64,000 nt of DNA. It comes from Nitrososphaeraceae archaeon (lineage in GTDB: Archaea > Thermoproteota > Nitrososphaeria > Nitrososphaerales > Nitrososphaeraceae). The DNA lies in the NCBI GenBank assembly GCA_031316115.1, contig JALDRC010000003.1:62001-126000 (forward strand), written 5' to 3'. Made by a program: the position numbers and the translations under genes. Below, one piece after another: positions 29,080 to 37,265 of this stretch. The notes below the pieces were generated by a model. The model saw only the letters and a list, made by a program, of their open reading frames with translations, ran no database searches and had not been told where the DNA came from. The number at the start of each line of letters is the position of its first letter. The first letter of the stretch is position 1.

Positions 29080-30216
29080 ATGATCAATAAAGATTCCTTG
29101 CGTTTTCAAGATGATGAAAATGAAATTAATAGATTAGATGCATGTACACATGGAGGTTTACATTCAATTGATAACATCGGTAAAATTAGATTGGATTTTA
29201 GTTCTAATATCAATCCACTGGGGATCTCAAATAAAGTAATAAAAAAAATTACAAAGAATATTAATAATATTTCATGTACCTACCCTGATCCCAAGTGCAA
29301 AGAATTAAAAAAAAAAATTTCAGAATATCTAGGAGAGGATATCACCCCAGATTGGATTACAGTAGGAAATGGTGCAACAGAACTAATACATCAGTTTGTA
29401 AGATCCTTTCCTTATAATGCAATTATCCCTATTCCCACATTTTGTGAATACGAATTAGCTGTCAGACGAAGTCAATTAAAAGTAGATTTTATCAGATATT
29501 CAGAAAATTTTCAAGTGGATTGGAAATGTCTACTGAACACATTTAAAAAGAGAGATAAAAGTATTGTATTTCTGTGCAATCCCAATAATCCTACAGGTAC
29601 AATTGTACCAATAGAAATAATAAATTCTATCCTAAATAAAATAAAAAACAAGGATACGATAATTTTTATTGATGAAAGTTTTATAGAATTTGTAAGTAAT
29701 CATAAGCAGTATTCTATGATTTCTCAGATTATAGCAACTAGCAATGTTATTGTACTCAGATCTATGACAAAGTCTTTTGGATTAGCTGGATTACGTCTAG
29801 GATATTTGGTAGCAAATCCCAATCTATTGAAAAAGATAAACAAAAACCAAATAGCATGGAATGTAAACAGTATTGCGCAGCTGGCCGGGATAGAAGCACT
29901 TAAAGATCAGGAACATTTGATAAAAGCAAAACTAATGATTGAGAAAGAAAAGAACCGAGTAAGAAAAAGAATCAAACAAACAATGAAAAATTTGAAAAGT
30001 TATGATTCAGCGGCTAATTATCTCTTGATAGAGTTAAAAGACGGCGATTCTAAAAGTTTTAGGGATAAATTATTGGATAATTTTGGAATATTAGTTAGGG
30101 ATTGCAGTAGTTTCAGAGGACTATCGGATAAGTTCATTAGGATAGCTATAAGGACTCCTTACGAGAATGATATTCTTCTTAAATCTCTTGAAGGTATGAA
30201 TAATTCTGACAACTAA
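29080..30216 (+). CDS. cobD: L-threonine-O-3-phosphate decarboxylase (CobD type)
   Basis: A 378-residue class-I/II fold PLP enzyme. PLP lysine K231 lies in RSMTKSFGLAGLRLGYL; other motifs are FLCNPNNPTG (164-173) and FIDES (196-200). The N-terminal THGGLHSI...LDFSSNINPLGIS is the hallmark that separates Thr-P decarboxylases from histidinol-phosphate aminotransferase. The product, (R)-1-amino-2-propanol phosphate, supplies the nucleotide-loop linker of cobalamin. Being first in a cobalamin operon supports this over HisC, though HisC cannot be fully excluded. The symbol follows Salmonella usage, not the Pseudomonas CobD. Confidence 0.88.
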   Translation: MINKDSLRFQDDENEINRLDACTHGGLHSIDNIGKIRLDFSSNINPLGISNKVIKKITKNINNISCTYPDPKCKELKKKISEYLGEDITPDWITVGNGATELIHQFVRSFPYNAIIPIPTFCEYELAVRRSQLKVDFIRYSENFQVDWKCLLNTFKKRDKSIVFLCNPNNPTGTIVPIEIINSILNKIKNKDTIIFIDESFIEFVSNHKQYSMISQIIATSNVIVLRSMTKSFGLAGLRLGYLVANPNLLKKINKNQIAWNVNSIAQLAGIEALKDQEHLIKAKLMIEKEKNRVRKRIKQTMKNLKSYDSAANYLLIELKDGDSKSFRDKLLDNFGILVRDCSSFRGLSDKFIRIAIRTPYENDILLKSLEGMNNSDN

Positions 30217-30267
30217 CTATCATAATACGTTTCTAAAATACCAGATAATAAAGGAGTAAAATGATAT

Positions 30268-31137
30268 TTGACAAAGGCAAAAATATTGATGATACAAGGA
30301 ACATCCTCAGGTGTAGGAAAAAGCATTTTAGTAACGTCTTTATGTAGAATTATTTCAGACCTTGGATTTCGGGTCAGTCCATTCAAAGCCCAAAATATGT
30401 CTTCTAATGTTTATAAAATTTCAAAATTTGAGCAAATTTCAAATATTCAGGCAGTTCAAGCATTTGCTGCAAGAACCAATCCAACTTGGAAAAATAATCC
30501 TATTTTATTACTTCCATTAGGAGATTATATGAGTAATGTCTTTCTCAAAGGAAAATTTTACAAAAGTATGCACGCATCGAATTATTATAGAGACTTTGTA
30601 ATTAAAACCGGATTTCCTGTAGTAATAGATGCATTAGAAACTTTAAGAAAAGACAATGATGTAATAGTAATAGAAGGTGCTGGATCTCCAGCCGAAATTA
30701 ACATTGCAAAATACGATATTGCTAATATGTTACTTGCAAAGAGAATAAATGCTCCAGTCATTCTTGTGTCAGACATTGAAAGAGGCGGTTGTTTTGCTAG
30801 TATTGTAGGAACTATGCAATTACTGAAATTCAAACATCAACAATTAGTAAAAGGGTTTTTAATAAATAAATTTCGTGGCGATAAGACTCTGCTCAAAGAT
30901 GCTATAAAATATGTAGAGAAATCCCTAAATATCACATGTTTTGGTGTTATCCCCAAGATTACTGTTTCGTTACCAGAGGAAGATTCATTGGATAGTAATA
31001 GTGACAATAGCTTCAAACAAGATGGAGAATATTCAAATGAAATCTTGGATAACCAAATAGATATTTTAGCATCGGAGATAAAAAAGAATATCAAAATAGA
31101 CTACATCTTGGAGAGGGTTTTGAAATTATCTAGATGA
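30268..31137 (+). CDS. cbiP: Cobyric acid synthase lacking the glutaminase domain
   Basis: A 289-residue protein that matches only the N-terminal ATP-binding synthetase half of CbiP/CobQ. The P-loop is GTSSGVGKS (11-19), followed by PFKAQNMSSN, EGAGSPAEINIAKYDIANM, VSDIERGGCFASIVGT and KGFLINKFRGD. It ends soon after LPEEDS, where the family's class-I glutamine amidotransferase domain (about 200 residues with a catalytic Cys) would begin. The stop overlaps the next gene by 4 bases, so no lost domain lies downstream. Start is TTG. It should amidate adenosylcobyrinic acid a,c-diamide, with free ammonia or a separate glutaminase as nitrogen source; this is inference. Confidence 0.88.
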   Translation: MTKAKILMIQGTSSGVGKSILVTSLCRIISDLGFRVSPFKAQNMSSNVYKISKFEQISNIQAVQAFAARTNPTWKNNPILLLPLGDYMSNVFLKGKFYKSMHASNYYRDFVIKTGFPVVIDALETLRKDNDVIVIEGAGSPAEINIAKYDIANMLLAKRINAPVILVSDIERGGCFASIVGTMQLLKFKHQQLVKGFLINKFRGDKTLLKDAIKYVEKSLNITCFGVIPKITVSLPEEDSLDSNSDNSFKQDGEYSNEILDNQIDILASEIKKNIKIDYILERVLKLSR

Positions 31138-32114
31138 TAGTCTCAGTTAGCATCACATTAATTCTAATAATATCCCTTATCATCGATATTTTATGTGGTG
31201 ATCCAAGAAATCGATATCATCCTGTCGCATGGATAGGTAAAATGACAAAATATTTTATTCCAAAATTAAAAATAGATAAAGATGATAAAAAAGAATTTGA
31301 GAAAAAAAGAGGAACTGTTTTTACTGTTTTTTTTGTACTATCATCAGTAATTTTGATACATTTATCCTTGAGCTTTTTGTGTCATTATTATTACTTTATA
31401 TTTTTTATAGTATCGGTTTACTTACTGTATAGCAGTATTTCTATAAAGAATATGGAAAATCATATAAATATGATTGTAGACGCTTTGCGTAAAAAAGACA
31501 TTATTGCTGCGCGTAAAAAACTATCCATGATCGTAGGAAGAGATACCAAGGATTTAGAGGAACAACATGTAATATCAGGGGCAATAGAATCTGTTGCAGA
31601 GAGCACGGTAGATGGTATAATTTCACCTATATTCTATTTTTCAATTTTTGGTTCTTCTGGGGCATTTGTATTCAGAATCATAAATACATTAGATTCAATG
31701 ATAGGATATAGAGACAATTATTTTATAGATATAGGATGGATGGCTGCTAAATTTGATACGTTTGCGAACTACATTCCAGCTAGACTAACTTCTATTTTCA
31801 TAATTGTCGCATCATTTTTCATAAAAGCCAATTGGAAAAATTCTATAAAAATACTGAAAAGCGATAGACATGAAACACCCAGTCTCAATTCAGGTTATCC
31901 AATGTCAGCGATGGCTGGTGCATTAAATGTGAGGTTAGAAAAGATTAACTTTTATCAAATAGGTATCCCAGCTGAACAATTGACTGTAGAAAAATGCAAA
32001 GTTGCAATAAAAATAATGAAGATTGCAGTGGTTTTATTTTGTTTGTCAGTTTCTATCCCCTTTATATTATTGCTAGGTTTGGTTAAGTGGTGGAATATTT
32101 TATTTGGCATTTGA
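31134..32114 (+). CDS. cbiB: Adenosylcobinamide-phosphate synthase
   Basis: A 326-residue membrane enzyme that joins aminopropanol phosphate to adenosylcobyric acid. Family motifs include DILCGDPRNRYHPVAWIGKM near the N-terminus, VGRDTKDLEEQHVISGAIES with AESTVDGIISPIFYF, and NTLDSMIGYRDNYFIDIGW, GYPMSAMAGALNVRLEK. About five or six hydrophobic helices are visible. It overlaps cbiP by 4 bases and cobS by 11 bases, which indicates translational coupling within one operon. Length is normal. Confidence 0.95.
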   Translation: MIVSVSITLILIISLIIDILCGDPRNRYHPVAWIGKMTKYFIPKLKIDKDDKKEFEKKRGTVFTVFFVLSSVILIHLSLSFLCHYYYFIFFIVSVYLLYSSISIKNMENHINMIVDALRKKDIIAARKKLSMIVGRDTKDLEEQHVISGAIESVAESTVDGIISPIFYFSIFGSSGAFVFRIINTLDSMIGYRDNYFIDIGWMAAKFDTFANYIPARLTSIFIIVASFFIKANWKNSIKILKSDRHETPSLNSGYPMSAMAGALNVRLEKINFYQIGIPAEQLTVEKCKVAIKIMKIAVVLFCLSVSIPFILLLGLVKWWNILFGI

Positions 32115-32853
32115 TAGACTTTTCTCAGTATTATCATTTTTAACAGTTATACCAACAAGAGGCAAGAAATATGAAATAGAGTATGTTGCAAAAAATATGT
32201 ATTTGTTTCCTATTGCAGGCCTCATAATAGGAATTATTATTGGATTCGTCTCTTTTGTTATATATGATTACGTCCATGGAATATTACTAGGCTTTATAAT
32301 AACTGCAATGTTAATAGGATTCACAGGATTGCATCATACTGATGCCTTGTCAGATCTTGCTGATGGATTGATGGTAAGGGGGTCTAAAGAGGAGAAACAC
32401 AGGGCAATGGCAGATCCTAGAAATGGAACGGCGGGAAGTGTAGTGATAGTTTTCTACATAGTAGGAACGGTAATATTATTTTCATATCTAGATGACAAAT
32501 CACAGTTAATTTCTCTGATTATTATTGCAGAGATATTATCAAAATACAGCATGATTTTACAATGTTATATTGGGAAATCGGCTTGGGAGGGGTTGAATAC
32601 ATGTTTTGTTACCCAAATGAAGAATAATAAAAAAATGATTATATCTACAATCTTGATGGCATTGTTATTAATAATCTTTGGATATGATATCTATCAGATA
32701 ACCATAGCAATTATGACAATGTTATTTGTTACCTTTTTTCTTTTGTTAATTTCTCAGAGAGCATTGGGTGGAGTTTCTGGAGATACTATTGGGGCTACTA
32801 ATGAATTATCAAGATTTTTAATTTACTTTATGTATGTTATCCTGATAAAGTAG
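32104..32853 (+). CDS. cobS: Adenosylcobinamide-GDP ribazoletransferase (cobalamin synthase)
   Basis: A 249-residue integral membrane protein that joins the activated cobinamide to alpha-ribazole (or its phosphate) to complete cobalamin. It starts at a TTG inside cbiB (MAFDRLFSVLSFLTVIPTRG, the typical CobS N-terminus). The Asp-rich motif is intact: HHTDALSDLADGLMVRGSKE, followed by MADPRNGTAGSV. Six or seven hydrophobic helices follow. The order cbiB-cobS-cobY fits the final steps of the pathway. Confidence 0.95.
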   Translation: MAFDRLFSVLSFLTVIPTRGKKYEIEYVAKNMYLFPIAGLIIGIIIGFVSFVIYDYVHGILLGFIITAMLIGFTGLHHTDALSDLADGLMVRGSKEEKHRAMADPRNGTAGSVVIVFYIVGTVILFSYLDDKSQLISLIIIAEILSKYSMILQCYIGKSAWEGLNTCFVTQMKNNKKMIISTILMALLLIIFGYDIYQITIAIMTMLFVTFFLLLISQRALGGVSGDTIGATNELSRFLIYFMYVILIK

Positions 32854-32860
32854 AGTAATA

Positions 32861-33514
32861 ATGCAAAGAAATATTCCAAAAATCATAGGTGTAATTATGT
32901 GTGGTGGGAAAAGCTCTAGGATGAGGAAACATTACCAGACTGAAAAAACTATGATCAGGCTAGGAAATAAACTTATGGTGGAATATATAATAGATAGTTT
33001 AAAAAATACGAAGTTTTTTTTTAAAATAGTATTAAATACAACTAAACATACTGCTAGAACGAAAGCTTTCTTAGTAAAAAAATATGGAATGGATGTCCCG
33101 GATATAGAATTCTTTGAAACAGGGGGGAATGGATATTCACTAGATTTGAAATCACTGCTTTTAAAATATAGTGACTATATCATCTTTGTTTTCCCTGCGG
33201 ATTTACCATTATTATCTCTATATGATATAGAAAATATATACAAGTCGTGCAAATTCCAATATCCATGTAATTCAATTATAATAGAAAAATCCTTTGTAGA
33301 GAGTTTAGGAATAAAACCGAGTGTTTCCTTTACTTATAGAAACAAAGATTATTGTTATGCAGGTATTGAAATATTCAATCCTAGAAAAATATCTAATCTG
33401 GAAAATAACATCCCAGAGAGATTTATCGTGAAAAATCAAATTGGTATTGCAGCGAATGTTAATCTAAAAACAGACCTAGAAATTGTACGAAGGATGATAC
33501 AAACAAGAATCTGA
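32861..33514 (+). CDS. cobY: Adenosylcobinamide-phosphate guanylyltransferase
   Basis: A 217-residue nucleotidyltransferase of the archaeal CobY type, which replaces bacterial CobU. The nucleotide-binding loop IMCGGKSSRMRK is at about 13-24 and the metal-binding FPADLPLL in the middle. It transfers GMP from GTP to adenosylcobinamide phosphate to form the substrate of CobS. It begins 7 bases after cobS. A MobA/IspD-like role is less likely given this context. Confidence 0.9.
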   Translation: MQRNIPKIIGVIMCGGKSSRMRKHYQTEKTMIRLGNKLMVEYIIDSLKNTKFFFKIVLNTTKHTARTKAFLVKKYGMDVPDIEFFETGGNGYSLDLKSLLLKYSDYIIFVFPADLPLLSLYDIENIYKSCKFQYPCNSIIIEKSFVESLGIKPSVSFTYRNKDYCYAGIEIFNPRKISNLENNIPERFIVKNQIGIAANVNLKTDLEIVRRMIQTRI

Positions 33515-33519
33515 GTTAA

Positions 33520-33720
33520 TCAATCAAGATTAGAGATGATCTCACCCAATATCTTTGCTTTTCCACCGGACCGCTGAGCTAATAATTCATTACACGACTT
33601 ACAATAGAGATCTTTTGTTGTATGTGAATAAATAATGGTTTTTCCGTCACATTTTGTGCATTTAACATTGTAATATTCACTTTTAGGGTTAGGAATTAAT
33701 ATATTCTCTTTCACTATCAA
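33520..33720 (-). CDS. rps27e: Ribosomal protein S27e
   Basis: A 66-residue zinc-ribbon ribosomal protein of the small subunit. Zinc ligands are in VKCTKCDGK and LYCKSCNEL, followed by the conserved SGGKAKILGEI. The frame opens at TTG 33720, but a GTG at 33714 (MKENILIPNP) is preceded by GGTGAT at ribosome-binding distance, so that may be the true start. It lies 18 bases downstream of rpl44e and is convergent with cobY. Confidence 0.93.
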   Translation of the reverse strand: MIVKENILIPNPKSEYYNVKCTKCDGKTIIYSHTTKDLYCKSCNELLAQRSGGKAKILGEIISNLD

Positions 33721-33738
33721 TCACCTGACTTTAAGTTA

Positions 33739-34014
33739 TTAGCCTATTTCTAATTTTCTCATTCGCATTCCTTCTTTCATGGATTTTCTTTGACATGTTT
33801 TACATGTATATCTAAGTGTGATTTTCTTAGTAGTTTTAGCTGTACGTTTTAATTCAGGAAATTTTTGACCACCATATCCTTTTTTATCTTCCGCGTGTCG
33901 TCTAGTACCTAAAGCACTTTTTCGGTCTTTTCCTTTTTTATAAATTGAAACAGATTGAACAGTATGACTTTTGCATTTAGGGCAAAATTTACGCATTTCC
34001 TTTTGCATCTTCAT
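33739..34014 (-). CDS. rpl44e: Ribosomal protein L44e
   Basis: A 91-residue large-subunit ribosomal protein. Zinc-binding cysteines are in FCPKCKSHTV and YTCKTCQRKS. The basic middle contains GTRRHAEDKKGYGGQKFPEL, the classic L44e signature (the GGQ-like loop near the E site). The ATG at 34014 is chosen because a TATA box is centred about 26 bases upstream, fitting a leaderless start. It forms an operon with rps27e, as in many archaea. Confidence 0.96.
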   Translation of the reverse strand: MKMQKEMRKFCPKCKSHTVQSVSIYKKGKDRKSALGTRRHAEDKKGYGGQKFPELKRTAKTTKKITLRYTCKTCQRKSMKEGMRMRKLEIG

Positions 34015-34035
34015 GTAGATTTTTTAATATTAGGG

Positions 34036-34043
34036 TTATTTAA
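34036..34043 (-). promoter_or_regulatory. TATA box of the rpl44e-rps27e operon
   Basis: On the minus strand the sequence TTAAATAA lies at 34043-34036. Its centre is about 26 bases before the L44e ATG at 34014, so transcription should begin at the start codon (leaderless mRNA). Confidence 0.65.
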
Positions 34044-34184
34044 GGAAAACTACTCTATAGAAAGCTGAAAATTGTGTTTGATATCAAAAAATTTCAAAAA
34101 AATAAATTTCGAGATTCATGAGACTTTGTATATTGAAAAAAATTTTTGTTAACTTACCGATTTTTAGTTTTACTCATTAAACGC

Positions 34185-34190
34185 TTATAA
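34185..34190 (+). promoter_or_regulatory. TATA box of the 46-residue membrane peptide gene
   Basis: ACGCTTATAAGCAACC has the box-A core TTATAA at 34185-34190. Its centre lies about 31 bases upstream of the ATG at 34219, giving an expected leader of only a few bases. Confidence 0.6.
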
Positions 34191-34218
34191 GCAACCTATC
34201 TCTTATCATACAAAGAAA

Positions 34219-34359
34219 ATGGACATACTTGGTAATTTGATACAACAGTTACATGTTCCTATAAATATAGAGACCTTCGGGGTGTGGGTACCATTAGCTT
34301 TCGGATTGGCAGTAGGTTTAGTATATGTTATAGCCTCGGGGCTTAGACGTCCAACATAA
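34219..34359 (+). CDS. 46-residue single-helix membrane protein
   Basis: A small gene with one central membrane helix (about residues 22-40, VWVPLAFGLAVGLVYVIASG), an amphipathic start (MDILGNLIQQLHVP) and a basic tail (LRRPT). GC is higher than its surroundings, codon use is good, and a TATA box sits at leaderless spacing. The composition and architecture resemble accessory subunits of respiratory or other membrane complexes. I do not recognise the family and neighbours give no hint (ribosomal genes on one side, a nuclease-like gene on the other). Confidence 0.65.
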   Translation: MDILGNLIQQLHVPINIETFGVWVPLAFGLAVGLVYVIASGLRRPT

Positions 34360-34418
34360 AAACAAACAATACCTATTTTTATTTTTAAGAAATAAGATTA
34401 AAATCTAAAATTGATAAA

Positions 34419-35063
34419 TTAATTATATAGAAATAATAGTTGATCTTCTAGAGCTTCGAATTCTAGTAAAAATGATTGCAATGATTTGATGGGAACTACA
34501 GGAACTCCACAAATCAATTTAAAATTCGAATCATATAAGGTTATCAGCATGGGAAGTGCTTTTTTAATTTTTTTATTATTGACAAGAAAATTTCTGGTCC
34601 GAACTACCTGTTTTTCTATATATAGCATTATGGCGGACCTGCTGTAATTTCTCCAATGCTTACAATCTATACAAAGAAGAAAATTATTTTTTACAGCAAC
34701 AACATCTAACTGGCATCGAGGTTTAGTTAGATGGATATTCACTTTTGTATCGTAATCTGATTTGATTAAGACCTCTGATGTGAATAACTCAAAATCTTTC
34801 CATGTTAATAATTGTGAGCATGTTTGTATATCGCATCCAGATCGTATTGCAATTAATATCATTTGAATTTTGTCCGACTCTGAAAAGGATATTATCTTAT
34901 TTTTGTGAGATAATCTTCCAATTTTATTAATATCTAAAAAGCTGATAACATCTGTAAAAACTTCGTTATTCTTTACCCCTAGCAAACTCTGAAAATAGTC
35001 CAAATTAAATGACTGAGCTTTAATATTCAAAAGAATTTTGTTAATGATAGCTTGAGATAACAA
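34419..35063 (-). CDS. PD-(D/E)XK nuclease-like protein
   Basis: A 214-residue protein. The C-terminal half has a restriction-endonuclease-like core: an acidic helix FELFTSEVLIK (E92/E97), then CQLDVVAVKNNFLLCIDCKHW, where D120, D133 and K135 fit the D...D-x-K active site. The N-terminal 90 residues are helical and include a wHTH-like part (SQLLTWKDF preceded by a helical bundle). The family resembles Mrr-like or archaeal DNA-repair nucleases. No methyltransferase partner lies near, so a classic restriction role is not supported; DNA repair is more likely. Confidence 0.7.
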   Translation of the reverse strand: MLSQAIINKILLNIKAQSFNLDYFQSLLGVKNNEVFTDVISFLDINKIGRLSHKNKIISFSESDKIQMILIAIRSGCDIQTCSQLLTWKDFELFTSEVLIKSDYDTKVNIHLTKPRCQLDVVAVKNNFLLCIDCKHWRNYSRSAIMLYIEKQVVRTRNFLVNNKKIKKALPMLITLYDSNFKLICGVPVVPIKSLQSFLLEFEALEDQLLFLYN

Positions 35064-36029
35064 AGCGTACTAGATTGGCAAGTAAGATCAATAAATTCCT
35101 TCATTGGGAAATTATAATAGATATAGGTACCAGGATCTATTTCTTTCAATGTACTATTCCATATCTTATCCTGTAATCTGCCATAACAAACTCAGAATAT
35201 GGAGCTAAAAAATAAATGGTATGTATATATAGTTTGCAAAAACCCCAAATAATGATAGAAGCTATTAGTGTTTTTACCAGTTAATACATGGGTTGTCTTC
35301 TACAATTTGTCACAAAATGTTATAAGATTCCCACTTTTTTTCAAATATTCTATTAAAAAAGATAGGAAAAACCTATTTTCTTAAGATAAACACCATTAAG
35401 AGTTATAAATTGAAAGATACTCTAACTCTACGGATATCTCTAAATCTTGTTCTGCATATATAGAATTGTCTTTCTGATTAGTTACAACTAAATTCAATTT
35501 AGATTAATAATAGTGTACTAAAATGATTTTATCCTTGATATTCCAGTACGGTATGAAAACCCAAAGAGATCCTGATAAAAGGATCGATGATTTAGTCCGA
35601 TTTGGCTTTATCCAATTACCAGCCCTATTTTTACTCTTCCAGGAGGATTATACAGATTTAAAAGTATTAAAACTATTGTGAAGCTGGTTTTATACAATCT
35701 CTCTTAAAGTTTGCGTAATAAATATTATTAATAAATCATTATTCCTTGATAATTTTCGATTAAATCTCACTCTGCTATAACACAACTTCAATGTATTATA
35801 CTATAATAGCTTTATTAATCTGTAAAATTCTGATTGGTTGAATTCTCGAGTAGCAAAGTTATGTTAGTAAAATCGTTCATAAATGTTGTTATATTTTAAT
35901 GTCTAATGTATTATCTATTCAGATTAAATTTTAGTCAATCTAATACAATAGTTTGATATGAAATAATTAGCTAGATTTTATAAATTTTGGATTTGTATAA
36001 TCTAGAAAAGACAATATGCTAAATCTATA
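35064..36029. other. Intergenic region of about 970 bases
   Basis: This gap lies between the nuclease-like gene and the PDCD5-S19e operon's end. One 42-codon frame (ATG at 35553, stop at 35681; begins MKTQRDPDKRIDDLVRFGF) has locally higher GC, but no homology signal that I recognise. It may be a fragment of a lost gene. No RNA gene was recognised. Confidence 0.4.
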
Positions 36030-36320
36030 TTAAATTCTGTTGATTTTAAAATCCTTCTTTGGTGTTTGGATACTTATTAATATCCGTTTTAACTCTTCAT
36101 CGGATAAAGCATGATTCAGTCTTCCGCTTGATGCGGCGCTAACAAGATAGTTTTCAACAGCCTGTGCAAGATCTGGTTTTACCAATCTGACATTAGCTAA
36201 TCTTTGTCTAGCTGTTGAATCCAAAAGTGCCATCATTATTTTCTGACGCATTGCTTCTGCTTCAGCTTCTCTTTTCCTGAGCTCCTCTTGGTTTGGGTTA
36301 GATTGTGAATCTATACTCAT
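36030..36320 (-). CDS. PDCD5-family DNA-binding protein
   Basis: A 96-residue member of the PDCD5/TFAR19 family. The conserved core reads LLDSTARQRLANVRLVKPDL and AQAVENYLVSAASSGRL, preceded by an acidic/basic helix (EELRKREAEAEAMRQKIMM). The family binds nucleic acid and is found next to ribosomal protein genes in archaea, as here (4 bases after S19e). The exact role is not known. Confidence 0.93.
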   Translation of the reverse strand: MSIDSQSNPNQEELRKREAEAEAMRQKIMMALLDSTARQRLANVRLVKPDLAQAVENYLVSAASSGRLNHALSDEELKRILISIQTPKKDFKINRI

Positions 36321-36324
36321 TGAC

Positions 36325-36777
36325 TTAGGAATACCTACTTAATTCGGGAACATCTTTTATAAGTTCTTTATGGATTTCTGTAGCTAATCGATCAGCTCTT
36401 TTCATTCCATCATCTGAAATTATTCTTCCATTTGGTTTTTTTACCAAATAACCAGAATTCTCAAGTTGTTTTAAACCGGTACGTATAATTGCTCCACTGG
36501 CATCAACGTGATGGGCCAAGAAATATCCTCTTTGCTTTCTACCGCCATATTTACTTTTGAGTTCTGCGACGGAAATTGGACCATGAAGATAGATTTTTCG
36601 TATCAATGAAGCACATCTTAAGTAATACCAATCTTTATTTTGAGGAATTTTTTCGGTATGGGGGCCTGTCTTTACAAAATAAGACCACGTAGGTGGTTCA
36701 ATCTTTTTATCATTCTTTAAATGTCCCGCTAATTTTTCAATGAATTTGTCAGCTGGAACATCATAAACTTTAGCCAT
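36325..36777 (-). CDS. rps19e: Ribosomal protein S19e
   Basis: A 150-residue small-subunit ribosomal protein with a winged-helix fold. Signature stretches include WSYFVKTGPHTEKIPQNKDW, YLRCASLIRKIYLHGPISVA and HHVDASGAIIRTGLKQLENS. In archaea and eukaryotes it acts in late small-subunit maturation and head assembly. It lies in one leftward cluster: Rpr2, S19e, PDCD5. Length and start (MAKVYDVPADKF) are typical. Confidence 0.96.
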   Translation of the reverse strand: MAKVYDVPADKFIEKLAGHLKNDKKIEPPTWSYFVKTGPHTEKIPQNKDWYYLRCASLIRKIYLHGPISVAELKSKYGGRKQRGYFLAHHVDASGAIIRTGLKQLENSGYLVKKPNGRIISDDGMKRADRLATEIHKELIKDVPELSRYS

Positions 36778-36833
36778 TATAACATCAGAATAATTCTAAA
36801 ACCCCTATAAATCCTTATTCTCAAACAAAACAA

Positions 36834-37133
36834 TCATAATAATTTCCTATAAACATAATTACATTTTAGACAAGTAATTCTTAACGCTTTTACTTGGGAC
36901 CGTCCTATTCTCACTCTGGAATTATATCCTGGAGAAATAAAATTCTTACATTTCTTACAATAAAATTGGCGTATGTTATATGGAAGCTTCAGCCGTACCC
37001 TTTTCGCAATTTTTTTTGCAAGTCTTGCTTGATCGTTAGCCAAATCATAGTCTAGATGTTTTTCTTCAATGGCATTGTTAATCAAGATAGATATTCTTTC
37101 ATAAGCAAGAAGCTTTGTTTCCTGTTTTCTCAA
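36834..37133 (-). CDS. rnp4: RNase P protein component 4 (Rpr2/Rpp21)
   Basis: A 99-residue protein with the Rpr2 zinc ribbon: FYCKKCKNF and ITCLKCNYVYR supply four cysteines. The N-terminal helices (ERISILINNAIEE, ARLAKKIAKRVRLKLPYNIR) pair with the Rpp29 subunit in archaeal RNase P, which matures tRNA 5' ends. The start is TTG at 37133. It leads the S19e-PDCD5 cluster with a 56-base gap. Confidence 0.9.
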   Translation of the reverse strand: MRKQETKLLAYERISILINNAIEEKHLDYDLANDQARLAKKIAKRVRLKLPYNIRQFYCKKCKNFISPGYNSRVRIGRSQVKALRITCLKCNYVYRKLL

Positions 37134-37265
37134 GCTATCTAATAAATCCCATCAAAAGAGATAAAAATATTTCACTTTCATTGTGTAGAATATTTTAAAT
37201 TTCAATTTAGCCTTTTAAAATTATAAAGCAATCAAATTATTGACAATGGGATAACAGAGATAACA

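Noticed and set aside
29080-30216. Histidinol-phosphate aminotransferase (hisC)
   Set aside because: HGG...FSSNINPLG at the N-terminus and position at the head of a cobalamin operon favour Thr-P decarboxylase.
35553-35681. 42-codon frame in the gap before the PDCD5 operon
   Set aside because: Locally higher GC but no motif, promoter or partner; could be a gene fragment, left as a note only.
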